Assembly (NCBI GenBank): GCA_014155875.1
Contig: JACEFZ010028299.1
Coordinates: 124,001 to 188,000, forward strand
Reading direction: 5' to 3'
DNA from: Cepaea nemoralis
Lineage: Eukaryota; Mollusca; Gastropoda; Stylommatophora; Helicidae
DNA: 64,000 bases
The notes below the pieces were generated by a model that had not been told where the DNA came from, searched no databases, and was given only the letters and a program-made list of their open reading frames with translations. Positions within the stretch are counted from its first letter, which is position 1; every line of letters starts with the position of its first letter. Shown piece by piece: positions 20,101 through 35,200 of this stretch. The translations under genes were made by a program, and so were the position numbers.

Positions 20101-23100
20101 CTGGCTACCCCCATTATGTAGAACTCAGCTGACCAAGATAAAAGGAGGCTGTTCTAAACGAAGTGTGACACAATGCGGTGGGAGCTGCAAGGAATCTGGG
20201 TCACCATCTTACCTCTTTTTACCTAGAAAGTCTCCAGAATCGGCTCCTAGAAATTTTAAAACAATGTTTGAATTTGCCATAAAGAGGAGAGAAAAATATA
20301 CAAAGAAGAGTGAGAGGAGACCAGTTACAGTGGTGTTAACAAGATTGTCTAGACTCTAGAGGAAGTCAACAAGCCACAAATGCTTGCCGCAGTCAGACAC
20401 ACACTGTCCTATCATACTCTTTCCTGGAGGGAAGGAAGAAGAAGAAATGGACACCAAATATCTGGGGAAATGAAAGTGTTATACTGATTATATTAGTGGA
20501 CATTTGCTGTCTGGTCACTAAACACATAGGTTTAATGTCATGTCACCAGTGTGTCTTCGTAGCGTATATATAATTATGATGATTAAGAGTTCCTTGTGTC
20601 CAATATGTATAATAAGTACCCGAGTTTCTGCAGGGACAAATGAGTAAAAAATTGTATGTATTATACGCAAGATTTTATGTATGTGGTATATATTGCTCAG
20701 TGTATTTTTCACAGAGCTCTCTAATTAGTCAAATATGATAAAGAACATTTTGTATTGTCTGTTGTTAAATTGTATTTAAACTGCTAATTACAGAGAAATC
20801 AAGGCACTGCAAGAAATAGAAAGCAATCCTTATGTGAGTATTTCTAGTTCTGTACTGGTTTATGTTTGTTTAGGTGTGTTGTTGATGCTGTTGAAATGAT
20901 GACTCTTTGGTGACCAATATCGCTGCTACTTCTTTGGCAAAGAAATCCTAGGATATGCCTCGCAGGAAATATTTCAATATATTCATGTAGTAGAACTTAG
21001 ACAGTGTTAGTTATTATAGCAACAGAAAAACTAAACTATAAATACCTCTAGACACTAGAGAGTGTATGTTATAATCGCTACAGAAAAATTAAACTATTAC
21101 ATCCCTTTAGACAGAATTTGTTGTAGCAACAAACAAACTAAACTATAAGGTACCTCTAGACAATGTACATTATTATAGTAAAGAGCTCTCGAAGCAGATC
21201 TGTGTGGTTACAAAGTGACCTCTTCAAGCAGCTCTTTTTCTGATCACAGTGAGAGAGAGAGAGAATTCCCCAATCAGTTCATGGAGAGATTTTCAGAAAA
21301 CCCTTTCTGATTTTTCAGTTTATTCTTTGATTTCATATCGAATGTGATCAACATCGAACAATTAGCATAATGAGCCACATCACGAAGATTTTGTTGAGAA
21401 TTATCATGCAAAGAGTTAGGAAGAAAATACAACCTGAAATAGGAGAAGAACAATGTGGGTTTGTAGAAGGCAAGGGCACAGTAAATGCTGTGTATATACT
21501 GAGAACAGTAATTAAATGTTCTATAGAAGTAAACAAAGATCTATATCTTTGCTTTATTGACTACATCAAAGGCTTTCGATAAAGTGAGACATGTCGACAT
21601 GGTAAGGATGCTTGAAGATCTACAAATTGATGGAAAAGACCTTAGACTTGTAAAAACATATATTGGAAACAACAAGCTGCCATCAGAACTGATAACAATG
21701 TAGGTCAATATCAGCCTATTAAAAGAGGTGTGAGACAGGGGTGTGTAATGTCTCCAGATCTTTTTTCTCTGTACAGTGAGAATATTTTCAGAAATATAGA
21801 AGATATGGAAGGAATCAACACTGGGGGACGATACATCAATAGCATTAGATATGCAGATGACACAGTCTTGATTGCAGACAATGAACAGGACCTGCAACAT
21901 TTAGTAGATGCGGTTGTTGCACACAGTGAATAACTAGGGTTAGAATTGAATATTAAGAAGACACAGATTATGGTCGTCACTGGGAAGAAGGAAATACCAC
22001 AATGTGATATACAAGTAAATGGGCATATTCTTAAGCAAGTGAATCGATACAGTTATCTCGGCACAGTCATAACATCTGATGGGAGATGCCTTGAAGAGAT
22101 TAGAACAAGAATAGCCATTGCGAAGGTAGCCTTTTGCAAGATGAAAAACATACAGACCAATAACAATATGTCAATTGAAATGAGAAAAAGAGTATTGAAG
22201 TGCTACATAGAACCTATACTTTTGTATGGATGTGAAGCGTGGACAATAAGCAGTCAAGCTGAAAAACAGCTGATGGCTGTGGAAATGTGGTTTCTGAGGA
22301 TAATGCAAAGAATAACATGGAAAGATCGAGGGGAAGAGAGGCAGACCAAGAGAAATGATGCTGGATGGATTGAGACGGTGACATGGAGGAATATCAGCAG
22401 CAGAGTTGATCCAGAAAACCAAAGACCAAGATCTGTGGAGAGCCATGAACTCCTACACCAACCAGCAGGGCACTTGATGATGATGATGACCATGGACAGA
22501 CAGAAAAACCAATGAACAAGTCCATCAAGAAACAAGTGAAGATCGTAAACTGATTAGAGTCATTAAACTTAGACAGTCAGAATTTTGTGGGCATTTTATG
22601 AGAAGAAATGTCTTAGAGAACTTGGTGACGACTGGCAAGATCGAAGGGAAGAATACCTGGATGGCTTGGCCACGTGACATCCTCGAGACAGGAACATGGA
22701 GCTGATCCACGACTCTGGTGATCAAGTGAAATGGCAGAACATGACCGCCCACGCTTATCGGCATGGCACATAATGGATGGATGGAATTACATGGATCGAC
22801 CTGGGGGGCCAGGTCAATTTTACAAATCCATCATGATACAGATTTGATCCCATAATCACCAGGCCGGCAAGCAAGCATCTAGCCACTATGCTACTGCAAC
22901 CCTCCACCAGCTAATTCAGTAGCTAATACATCCCTGTCTTCAAGTGGTGCACTTTGGGAAACTAACGTGCAAGATGGCAGGCTATGATGCTTGGCTCGCT
23001 AGATGGTATGAGATCTACCTGATGCAGTGATTGACCTGGCAAACTGACAATGCTAACCTGCTCATAGAAACGACAAGATTTGGGGGGAGGTCTTCGTGTC

Positions 23101-23236
23101 TAACACTCACACTCTGAAGGTTGTGGGTTTAATTCTCGGACTCCATCATTTGGTTCACAAGAGCAGTGTTCTCGAAGACTCCTGGGGGTTGTCACTGGAG
23201 CTACAGAGTTAATGCTTTGTGTGGCGTTTTAGGCAG

Positions 23237-23270
<34 letters not shown>

Positions 23271-26200
23271 CGGAAAGTGCCTGAGCCATATGGTGCAATG
23301 AAGTCAACCCCGTTTTCTTTAAACCCGTTAAACAACAAGAATATTTGTTTGAAGGTGTAAATTTTCAGTTTTATCGTTTACTATTTCAGGTCGTGAAGCT
23401 CCGTGAAGTATTTCCTCATGGATCTCTGATTGTGTTTGTGTTTGAGTTCATGCCGTCTGACCTTTCCGAAGTCATACGCAGGGTAGATAACCCACTGACA
23501 GAAGCCCAGGTCAAGTCGTACATGCTGATGTTGCTGAAAGGAATTGCCTACTGCCACGAAAATAATATTATGCATCGGGTTAGAAGATTTGCCAGATTTT
23601 TATTCATATTGTTGGTTTCTTGTTGTTGCTGCCTCCAAGCTGTTTAATTATGTGCTTTAGGCAGCGGGGTGACTCTCTCATGAAGGGACTGGTTTGCTGT
23701 AGTTGGTCCAGGAATTCTTGGAATGAGTTGGTGAAGGCCTCTGAAGGTGGCTGAAGAAAGCTTCTATTGGCATTTTTGTAGGGCATTTGACGAAAAAGTG
23801 GCTGGGTGTCTTAATAGGGCTAGACAGAAGTCTGCTCATGTACCATGTACCGTAGTCTGAGAAACAAAGTTCAATATGTGATTCGAAAGGAAAAGAAAAA
23901 CTATTTTAAGAACTTAATAATAGATAAAACCAACACTAAAGATATATGGAAAGCAATTAATACCTTGACAAACACACACAATCATTACCATCAAATCAGG
24001 TTGTATGTGATCAATTCAGTAGATTCTTTCAGTCCGACAACCAACTGAAGGCTGCAATACCAGATGCGCCTCAAGACATATCTTTATTATTATCATTCTG
24101 TGAGAACAAATGCTATGGAAACATTCCCTCCAACATACCGCTAATGACGACCACTGAAGTATTTACTCATCTCAGTAACCTAAAAAACAATAACTCATCA
24201 GGACTAGATGGAATCAGTAATCAGATCCTTCGCTATGCTGCTCCGGCGATCTGCGAGTCACTAACTTTTATATGTAATCAATGTCTCACCAAAGGTCACT
24301 TCCCATCAGCCTTTAAAATCGCTAAAGTATATCCTCATTTAAAAGCTGGTTCATTAGATGATCGTCTCATGAGTAATTATAGGCCAATTTCCATATTATC
24401 CTCACTATCCAAACCGCTAGAAAAGCATATCCACAGAACAACACTAGAGCACTTAGTTTGCCACAAACTAATAGTTGACAGTCAGTCAGGATTTCGGCCA
24501 AAATATTCTTGTCATACGGCCCTAACATGATAGAAAACTGGCATCAAAATATTAACAACACTCTTTGTGGAGCGGTGTTTGTAGACTTTAGAAAAGCATG
24601 ACAGAAAACAAGTAGTATCACACAATAAATCTTTATCTCAAGCCATTACCATTAATATTGGAGTACCTCAGGGGTCTATACTTGGCCCTCTGTTATTTGC
24701 CATTTATATAAATGATCTTCCCTTATATCTGTCATCGTCCTGCGATCTATTTGCAGACGACTGCACAGTATATACAAACGCTATTGATCGTAATGTACTA
24801 GAATTATCCTTGGAACAGGAAATAAATAGTGTAGTTAACTGGAATCATGCAAACCACATGCAAATTAACATTTCTAAAACAAAATCTGTGTTAATAGGAA
24901 CCAGGCAAAGACTTCACACTGTAAACTCGCAGAGAACTCTTCAGCTGCACATTGGTAGCACACCTATAGAAAGTGTAACCGAGCACAAGGCACTGGGTAT
25001 TATCATAAATCAAAATCTAACCTTTAATTTCCATGTTCATGCTCTAGTTAAACAAATAGCCAAAAAAGTATACCAACTTGCCAAAATTAAAAATTTCCTC
25101 GGCGAAAACACAAGAAAGATATTCTATACTTCCCAAATACATACACATATTGATTATTGCTCCATGATCTGGGATGGATGCTCCAAATCAATAACAAAAT
25201 GCCTTTATTCACTCCAGAAAAGGGCAGTGCATTTATTCAGTGGTGAAAAGCTTACAGACAATTCTGACCTACATGAACGTCTTCAGTTACTGCCACTCCA
25301 CAAATGCCTACTTTTTAATAAGGCTAAACTAATTCACAAAATCCTATTTCAAAATGCTCCAAGCTACCTTTAGCAATTGTTTAAATATAATGCAAGACAT
25401 AGCGAATGACTAAATATACTTCATGTCTCTAAACCTAGGATAGACTTATATAAAACAAGCTTAGCATACTCTGCCACTCAATTGTGGAACAGTCTTCCAC
25501 AAGAAATCAACATTGCCTCAGTGAGTCATGTATTATTGATTATTTTTCATGCGTATTAATGCTTATTGTATTTTTGTTGTCTAAGATTAGCTTCATAAGT
25601 GATGTTGAATGAAATAATGTATGAGAGGAATTAGAGAAGAAGGGCAGAATGTCAGACAGGCCTGTGTGCCCAATTCTTAACCCTTTGAAAATAAAGATTG
25701 TTCGTTCGTTCGTTCTGCACATGGTGCTTGTGGAGTGCTAACTGGTTGTTCGGTGTGGGTGCATGTGGAGGGTTAACCGTTTTTTATGTGGGTAAGACAG
25801 ATGTCTGCACAGTGATGCATTTGGAGAGTTAACTGGTTGTTTGATGTGGGGAGATGTGGGTACATGTGGAAGGTTGATATACTTTAGTTCAGTGATTCTC
25901 AAACTGTTTCAGGTTATACTCCTGAGACCTATGATCACATCCCTAGTGTCCCTCATCCATATACACATGTTATCATGGTTGTTATATTTGTTGTTATGTT
26001 GTTACTCTATGGTCATGGTCAAAGGGGGTATTCAACATGAAAATTGTTTGTTTGTTTCTTGCTCGAGTGTTCATTCTTATACAACATAGAGAATTTAGAG
26101 AGTGTTGATGACCTTGTTTCCATTTCAGTAAGCAAGCAACACACGCATTCTGATCATGCACATTGTCACCAAGTATGAGTGAAAGGTGTGAGTGCTGCAT

Positions 26201-29200
26201 GTCTACCATCATAGTGGGAATAGCTGTGATTCTCTTTCAGATTTGGAGCATGTTGGGTTTATCGTTCTCAACAGGCTTCATCACAGTGGAGCACATGTTA
26301 ACCAATTTATCCTCCGTGGATAGTTTTCTAGAATATTCGGCTGACTGAGTTTTGACGTCATCTTCACCGTTCCATTTTAGGGGTACATCCCTGTGGGCCC
26401 ATCCAGAACTGCAATGTGCATGCTGTTCTGCTTTCAGGGGAAAGCAGAGGCAGCACATGGGCATTCCTTGCCATTTAAGGAGACATTCATGCAAGCAGAA
26501 TTGACACATGATGCTCTGCTACTGGGCTGACCCAAAGAATTGTCACATCTTGATTTTCAGTTAGTACAACTCTTGATCATGGACATTTGAACCAGTTTGT
26601 CATTGAGTAGGTTTATATTAGGTGTACATTAGAACCAGTTTGTCGTTCAGTAGGAATTACAGCTGGTGTACATTTGAACCAGTTTGTCATTCAGTAGGAA
26701 TTACACTTTGTAGACATTTGAAAGAATTTCAAGATATTGTAGAGACCATGTGTTGCCCATGCAGTATGATCCCTTTCTTGGCTGCCTAGTTTACAAAAGG
26801 AAAGGTAACACCAATACATATTGAACAAGACAAGCGGCAGAAGTTGCCGGATCAGCAAAGCAATGTCAGAGCTTTTATCCTAGACCAGTTGACCAAAGCT
26901 ATGGGCCTGGTCTGCTCTGCCATGACATTTTGTCTTTAGTTTGCATTTATTCACACTAAGATAATAAGGCTTCAACCCTCACATTTGCGGTCCTTTGCCC
27001 AAAGCCATTGCAAAATGTGTTGTTTGTTGGGTTTGGTTAGCATCGCCCAACATTCTACGCTAACAGAAAACAGGTAGTACAGCCTACTTTCATACGGTAA
27101 CTCCGTCATATCTGACTAAGACCTGACTAAAGACAAGTTAATATAGACTGCAAATTTAAATGCAATTTTTATGAAACATTTGGGATTTTTTTGATTGACT
27201 GTAGGACTTAAAACCAGCGAACCTGCTTATCAGCTCCACTGGACATCTGAAGATTGCTGACTTTGGACTGGCAAGGGTATTTCAGAACAACGGAGATCGA
27301 CAGTACAGTCATCAAGTTGCAACGAGGTAATTTCACCAGCACAATGTAAGAAACAGTTAGCACCACATGTAATAATATGAACTGATTCAGTGCCAAACAA
27401 AAAGTAAGTTTGGACTAAACATGATACACAAGCAAATGGACAAGTAATAAAACGTAAATTTCCTTTCACTGAGCACTGAAATTGCGGAACATACCAAGAA
27501 ACAAAACAATTAACACTATGACTCCAGTATGGCGTTATATCGTCCTGTTAAAATGTGAGGTCACATTTGGTGATATAATTATCTTTCAGCACTGAATCAG
27601 TTAATGAAGTTGATAAGATATCTAGCACATCAAGTGTAGACTTTGACTATTTCTTTCTATGCATGGCATAAGATGCCATTGAGGAGGGTTGGCTACTTTA
27701 TATTATAGAAAAATATAGCTGCCAAGTCCAACCAGTCATGCACAAGTCTACAATGGGCTTGGTGTGAGTTGGTTGAGGGCCCCTTTTCTCCTGTAGGAGA
27801 CAAAAGACAGAACAAAAAGAAGAGAAGAATAAGAGAAGACTATATTGTGCTCCAGAATCCCTTGCTTTGTACTGTCAAATATAAGGGGAAAGTGACTGCA
27901 GCTGTCTTCAACAGTTAAAACTCACTTTTTGGCTCCCTGGAACAAACGCCTACAGTGTCATAAAAACGGTATTGAGTTGTCAAAAAAAGACAACTCAGCA
28001 GCATTAAGATCAACAACAGATTCCATGCTTCCTCCTTTTATTAAACGATCGGGCATATGCCCTCAATCATCACGACAAGCCCTCCTATAGCTTGCATCTG
28101 CTACAGCTGTCTTCTTGGCCTCCCCATATTATCCATCCCTGTATCCATGTCATAGAAAAACTTTGGCTGTAAAATCCAGCCGGTCATCAACAAGTCTAGA
28201 GATAAAGAAAATCTAATAAGCCTACCAAGAGGTAGGGAGGCTTTTCTAGAAGAGGTATTTAAAGGTGGAGAAAGCTGTGAGCAGTCCGTACTGAGAATGT
28301 TCTTTCTGTCACCGAGGGCAAATGAAAATAGCTGAAACTGGCAACCTTATACTCTAGATAACTTAAGCAATCATGAGCAGGTCTTCAAATGGGGTAAAGT
28401 GTGTTGCTTGAGGACCTATGCTCTATTTTGAGATTAAAAGGCACTGGGAAAAGAATATGCCTGGTGTCATCGAAGACTATATGTGATTAGTTACCTGTTA
28501 TTATTAGTTATCATCAGTCACAGATATTAGTTGAGGCAAGGCGACGCTTTCAAAAGAATATTGAGTTGAGTCAAGAACCGACGCCACAGCATTCTGGACA
28601 TTCCCATATGTGCACCTTCCTCATCAACAATCAGCAAAGAGTCCCAATACTGATGGTACCAGTAGCAGCCTGATTATACATCTGTCTGGCCTTTCCTCTG
28701 AGTCCTGAGTGTTAACGAGATCCTCTGGTCACTCCCTGCAGCACCATTCTCTCCAGGCCATGATCTATCTGTTTTCTGCAATACACACACTATCCCAGCG
28801 GTCCCCAACCACATCTGCCTTATTATGCACCAATACCCCACTTAGTGGTACAGACCCAGCAAATCTTCTCCGTCTGCTCATTTCCCACCTGCTCCCCGTC
28901 TGCTCCTGGGTAAAAGAATCCAGCAAATGCTTTCTATTTTGACTGTTGAATTCAACAGAATATCAAGACGGTACAACATGTTTAAAATAGATAACACATG
29001 CATTTCTGATCCAAAGTTAGGCCACTGGGGCAAGGCCATCCCTTCAGCTTGGCCACACAGTTTGTCATTCTGCTTTCTCTACCTAACCCATGCCTGCTGG
29101 TGACACACATTGCAGAGTCGGCCAACTTCTGTCATGCATGAAAAACGTGACAACTCCCTATTTCTGCAAGAAGCGTTGAAGCAGTATCTGAGCTGACTTT

Positions 29201-32200
29201 CAGTCGTGATAGTTTCATCCATCCCCAGGGTCATCCATTTGCTAGAGTCAGAGCATTCAAACATGGGATATGATATCGTAAAGGTATATGAACTGGGTTA
29301 CTTTATAAGTACTTGTCACAACGTTGTTCTTGATGATAATATCACGAAGTTCTTACGATGATATGTTCATGATATTGTCATGTGATGGTCGTTGTCTAGG
29401 TAACGATGTTCATGGTGTGTCAATTGAGCTATCTACCTGACTCTTAATCCAACTCACCCCAGAAGTGCACCTTCACCAGTCATGAAACAAGATTGAGTTG
29501 GCGCACATAATCATTTATTCCAGAAATAAGACGGACAGACGGAACATGTTTATACATCCAGAAATAATGTAATCCATAGAATATAAATATCCTCCTCACA
29601 ATTTAACCAGCACACATCAATGCCTTCTCAAGCCTGCTTCATATCTCAATTCACAAGACAGGTAATCCAGCTCCTATCCACCGCTGGACCTCACACAATA
29701 CACCCACACACTGGGTCTTAGTTTCCACTAACTATATCACCCACTCTGGGTTCAGGTCCTCACTCACTGTAGAACCCACTCTGGTTCCGACCTGTCTTCA
29801 CAGCTCGGAGAATCACACAACACCGTTCTCCGTGGACTACCGACTCCTTCGGTATCTCAAACTCAACTCCCTGAAGTCCCTTGACTTCACACACAAATAC
29901 ACTATCTCTCGCCCCATCCCCCCTAGGGGTTTTTCCTCTACCCTCACTATTTTATTTCTCAGGACTGGCTGTTTTCTCATAGCCAGGTCAGTCACTTTAC
30001 TGTCTCCCACTTTCATCTCCATTCTTTCTCATGCCCGGTCACTCAACTGTCAATGACCCAGGCTTATGTCATCACCCCCCTCTTAAAAGAAAACTTTGTT
30101 TTCAAATATTGGGAGACTAACACTTACTAAACATGTGACCCAGACATATTGCCTGGATAGCCCTAAGTATGGCTCCACCTCACTTCAGCTACCACCCTAA
30201 ATAATACATCAAATGCTCATAGTACACTCCCATATTCCCCACACATAAATACAAACAACTTTCTATCTTGTGTACCAATGCATGAACTAATACATCACAT
30301 AATAATAATACATCATAGAAAAGCATTATACTTATGTACCCACAGGTCTATTACTACTTCATGACCCCACAATACTATTTGTGTACTATATCAGGTGGTT
30401 CTGTTCTTGCATTAACCCTCCTCTGATTCCTGTCGATGCTGTGTCTACCTTTCATGTACCCATGACTCATGGTACCTCTACAATTACAACATCTGTTTGC
30501 CATCCCTAGCCCTGGGTCAGTAATGTCGCGAACACTCTTTTGCCCTGACTCAACTTTCCTATCTGCATATTGCACCATTACACTTGTGTCTCTGTTTAGT
30601 CTGAACTCTTTATTTAATCTTGGCCCATATATCTGGCACCTTTCTTTCTGCTGCATACGCCTTATGCCTATGTGCACTGCACATGCACTATCCTGAGCTG
30701 TTCTAGTATATCGGTCTCTGTGTGCTAAAGGTACTGCTCCTTGCCCACGTGCAGTTCCTGCTATCTGAAAACCTGCGAGTGAGAACATTGTTCTTCCTCT
30801 CGAAGCACCATCTACCTTTCTTTGACTGCCTATGTTCTACTCTCCTACACCCTTGGGAACATTTGTTCAGAGTAGTATCTTGTCTCTGGGATCACTAGCA
30901 CTATATTTGGGATCCATTCTCATCTGCTCAGCTGTACTATCCTTGTCCTGAGTTCCTGTGTCTACTTCAAGTGCCTCTTCTACCTCAGCTATACTCTCTA
31001 ATTTAGGTTCTCTTGTGGTAACTACCTCATTACTGCTTACACTATATTTTCGGTCCCAATAAACTACTTCCTCTTCTGTACAATCTTTAACTCCTATAAC
31101 ATTTCCTATGATCAAATCAGCCACTGGTGAGTCCAAAACACGTTGTCACTCTTCCAGTGATATATGGTGTTTTTACTGTTATTATGGCTAATGGGTAGAA
31201 CTCTACTGTGCCGTTGAATGTTATGCATCTAATCTTTTTCCCTGTATAATCCGAGGGATCTATTAAACTTTTCCTCACTCCGATAGACGTACATCCGGAA
31301 TCCCTAATTGTTAACGCTGGTCTATCATTGACGAATCCCTGATGCAGCTTCAGACTTCCTCCTTCATGCACTGCTGATCCTGCTTTCACTGTATGACCAC
31401 ATATTAGGACTGGCTGACTGTCTTTTTCAAAAAGAGATTTGCACCCACTACAATCTTCATTGTTCAGCGTCTCAATTACTTGCGCTGCATTTGAGTGCTC
31501 TGTTTCTCTCATCCTACATTGATGGCTGATATGCCCCTTCTTTCCACATTTGAAACAGATGATCTCCTTCCTTGCGTTACTTGTTGGCTCACTGGCTGGC
31601 TGCACGTCACACTCCGCTGCCTTGTGTCTCCAGCTCCCACAATTCCAACATCCGGCATAATTTGGACGTCTCTGGAAGTTCCCTCTTCTATATGGGTACC
31701 GTCCTACTCTACCAACATTGTTTCCTCGGAAACCATTATCTTGAAGTTCTTGCTGCTCACCTTTATGTGCTGAATCCACACTTTTCGCCCTTGGTCTGAT
31801 GACTGGATTCTGGTCCTGTTTAGTGTACGCTGCACAGACTATTTCCTCACTCATTAGTTTCCCAATAGAACTGTTAGGATGTGCAGTCATGTAGTTTTGC
31901 CCTAACTGATGACATTGTGTCTATGTCCTTTGGCTTACGTTCCTCAAAGAAAGCCACTAAGTTTGAATTGCATGCAGATAATACTTTGTCTCTTAACATT
32001 AGATCTACTAATTTATTAACATCTTTCCCTACTTCTGCAAGCTTCATCCATTTGTTAAATGTGTTCTTTACTGTGTTAACAAAGTCTGTGAAATCTTGAT
32101 TTGTCTCTGGCACTAACTGTCTAAACTTTGTTCTATATCCATGTTCAGTTAGTTGGAACTTTGTCAGCAAACGTTGACGTAAGATAGTGTAGTTGTTTCT

Positions 32201-35200
32201 TTCTTCTACAGGTAAATTGAACATGGTGTCTAGTGCCTTACCCGTAAGAAACTCGCCAAGTCGCATTGCATACTCCTTCTCTGGAATACCTAACGCTTTG
32301 GCTGATGCTCGAACCTGGCCAAATAAGTTCAAGTTGGTCCCGGTCTGTAAAATATGGCAGTTTTAATCTCTGTGACGACTGCGACGGTCTTCTGCTTTCC
32401 TCACTTTGACCCTTCGAAGATAGTTCTAGTTTTCTTAACTCAATTTCAGTTTGCATCTGACACTTGATCTTCTCTTCTCAATTTCCATTTTCATATGTGT
32501 CTCTTTCTCGTCCTGTAGACGCTTGTTTCTATTTCAGCTAACTTTACTTCCTGTAGACGTTTGTTTTCCATTTCAGCTAGTTTTACTGTGTCTCTTCCTG
32601 TAGACGCTTGTTTTCTATTTCAGCTAGTTTTACTTGTGTCTCTTCCTGTAGACGCTGGTTTCTATTTCAGCTAGTTTTACTTGTGTCTCTTCCTGTAGAC
32701 GCTTAGCTTCAGCTACCTTTTCTTCCTGTAGACGCTTTGCCTCGCGTTCATTATGCCTCTCCTCTCTTTCAGTCTGTTTTTGTTCTTTTGCTTCTGCATA
32801 CTCCTGTAACTCTTTACCTTTCAGGCCTATTCGTTCACCTGCTTCAATATATTCCATTAAAGTAGGCATCTTGTACTTGTGGACACGTTGCTGTCTGTCA
32901 GCCAACTATAAATGTACAGACTCTGCTGTTAGTCTTGTGTCACTTCCCTAAGTACACCAGCACTCCCTGTGTACGTAAATTCGTCGTGCAAAAATATCAC
33001 TCTGTACTCACCCAGTCACTCTATAAGCACTAGGTAGTGAGGGAAAATATCCCTATCCCTCGCATATATCTATAACAAATAGTTGTATAACATTTCTGGA
33101 AATATTGTTAAACATACATATAAATACATATACAAACAAATGGATGATAACACTAAGTGTTTTCTATAAACGCTAGACTCACAAGCCAAGTACACGGAGA
33201 CGGTGATCACAAAGAAATAAACTACAGTAACAACCACAAGCTTGTGTAGGGACACCCACAGTGCGCGTAATATATAAATATAAACTGACAAAGACCACTA
33301 GACAGCAGACATGACGAAAGATCACAATACTAACATATATCCGACCACAACAAATATCATATGTAAATATAACGAAAAGAAAGAAGAGAAAAAAAATATA
33401 TCTTCAAAATATACACAGCTGTGACGTCAGACAACACGTCTATAGATATTAGTTAGGACTCCAATGCCACTGCACGACACGTTAACTCATTAACGTTTTC
33501 CTTACAAAAAATATCTTAAGCACCAGAAAATATCCACGTTTTGCCAAGCCTATCCTGATGTAGATAGAGATCGCAACCAGTGCCTATCAACAACTACATG
33601 TAAAACATATACATATATATATAAGTCCACAAACGATAACGACAGTTAAGACCATGAGAGCAACAGAATGTCCAACTGGTTGGCCGATAAATCTGTACTT
33701 ATAATCCGTCGCCAAAAGTTCTTATTTTGCTGTTAATAGTTTTTTCACAATATGCTGGAAATGTCTGTGTTAAATTCTCCGAAATGTTTACGACGCTAGA
33801 TTTCAAAGCGACTTGTTGTTTTATTGAGTGGTTACTTCATTTCGCGTTGTGATCACGAGCTCCAACTGTCGGAAACGTAGACGGTAATAATAATTATCCA
33901 AAGGTGTTCTTTCGATATGTTGTTACTTTCGTTGCGGAGATGGTGCTTTGCTGTATCATAAATGTTATGGATTTCCAGTTACCCGACAAGATTCACCAAA
34001 AAGAAAAGGAGAATGGCAGCCAATGTTCAGCGCTTTAAATTTGGATATATAAATCCTTATTGGCAAAGAAATACAACCATGGTTGCGATGACGATACGTT
34101 AAAACTGTTTGCTCATAACAGAATAATAATGACAAAGGGCTTGAACAAAGACGAAACATCAAGTCTGGCTTTCTTTCAAAACACCTTGTTTATCCAGATC
34201 TCCTGTGGAAAATCCCAGTAACTTTCCACTGTCCCCAACCTTGACCTTGCCGGACACCTCAAGTCAGTACCTCAGTCTTCTTTGTCACAATAATCCACAC
34301 TGACTGTCTGTAAAATGACCGGACACTTTTCCGTCATACAAAAAACACTTTCCACCCAACCTCTCAGCCCCGACACGGCTGCTCTTTTTTAACTTCGTGG
34401 AAAATCACCCTTTCCACCATTAACCCTCCCCAACTCTGGCGGTAGGGTTCTTGTTTCCACCCGTCCTATTAACTGCGTCGATAAATCTTGACCAGTCAAC
34501 TTGCGACAACACAGTGCGTTTCCTCAGCACACACAACACACACCTGTCAGTATCTTTGGTTCAATCCTGTCTTTATCACCGACAGCGATACTGTCAAACT
34601 ATGCTGACCCGCTATTGTCGCAAACAACGTTTTGTCCTCGCGACATTTACCTGTGCTGTCCGCTAGCACTTCTGTCTCTTGACCTATAAACACATGCGCC
34701 TGGCCTCTCAACCCGACATTCCGTGCTGTTTGTGACTAGACACCCCTGTCACTGCAATCGACTCTCCCGGTTGATTTGTGCTGCGTTAATTCTCCTGGCG
34801 CCCTGCCTCATCTGTTTACGTGTGCTAATCGTCGTTAATTTACCTGTAGTGTGACCTTCTCGCGAACTGTCTGTTATCTTTAGTATTACTGCCTGGTATC
34901 TCGTGAACTCTGTCCTTGACACACACGCACAAAAGAGTTGCTGTTAATCTCTTGACGCAGTACTGTCTAAATTGATGGAACGAAGCCACAGATAATAACT
35001 CCTCTCTCAGCGAAGAGCACACAAATATCTCAGAATGACACCAATGTCTATATTGTTCTTGACCTTATGTAGCCTTCCAAATAATCAATATATCCCCGTC
35101 GTTCTTAACTGGAGAGACCCCAGATGTCACAACGTTGTTCTTGATGATAATATCACGAAGTTCTTACGATGATATGTTCATGATATTGTCGTGTGATGGT

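Noticed and set aside
30375..30788. Envelope or integrase frame in the LTR element
   Set aside because: No integrase zinc finger, DDE motif, signal peptide or membrane segment is visible; it is left unassigned.
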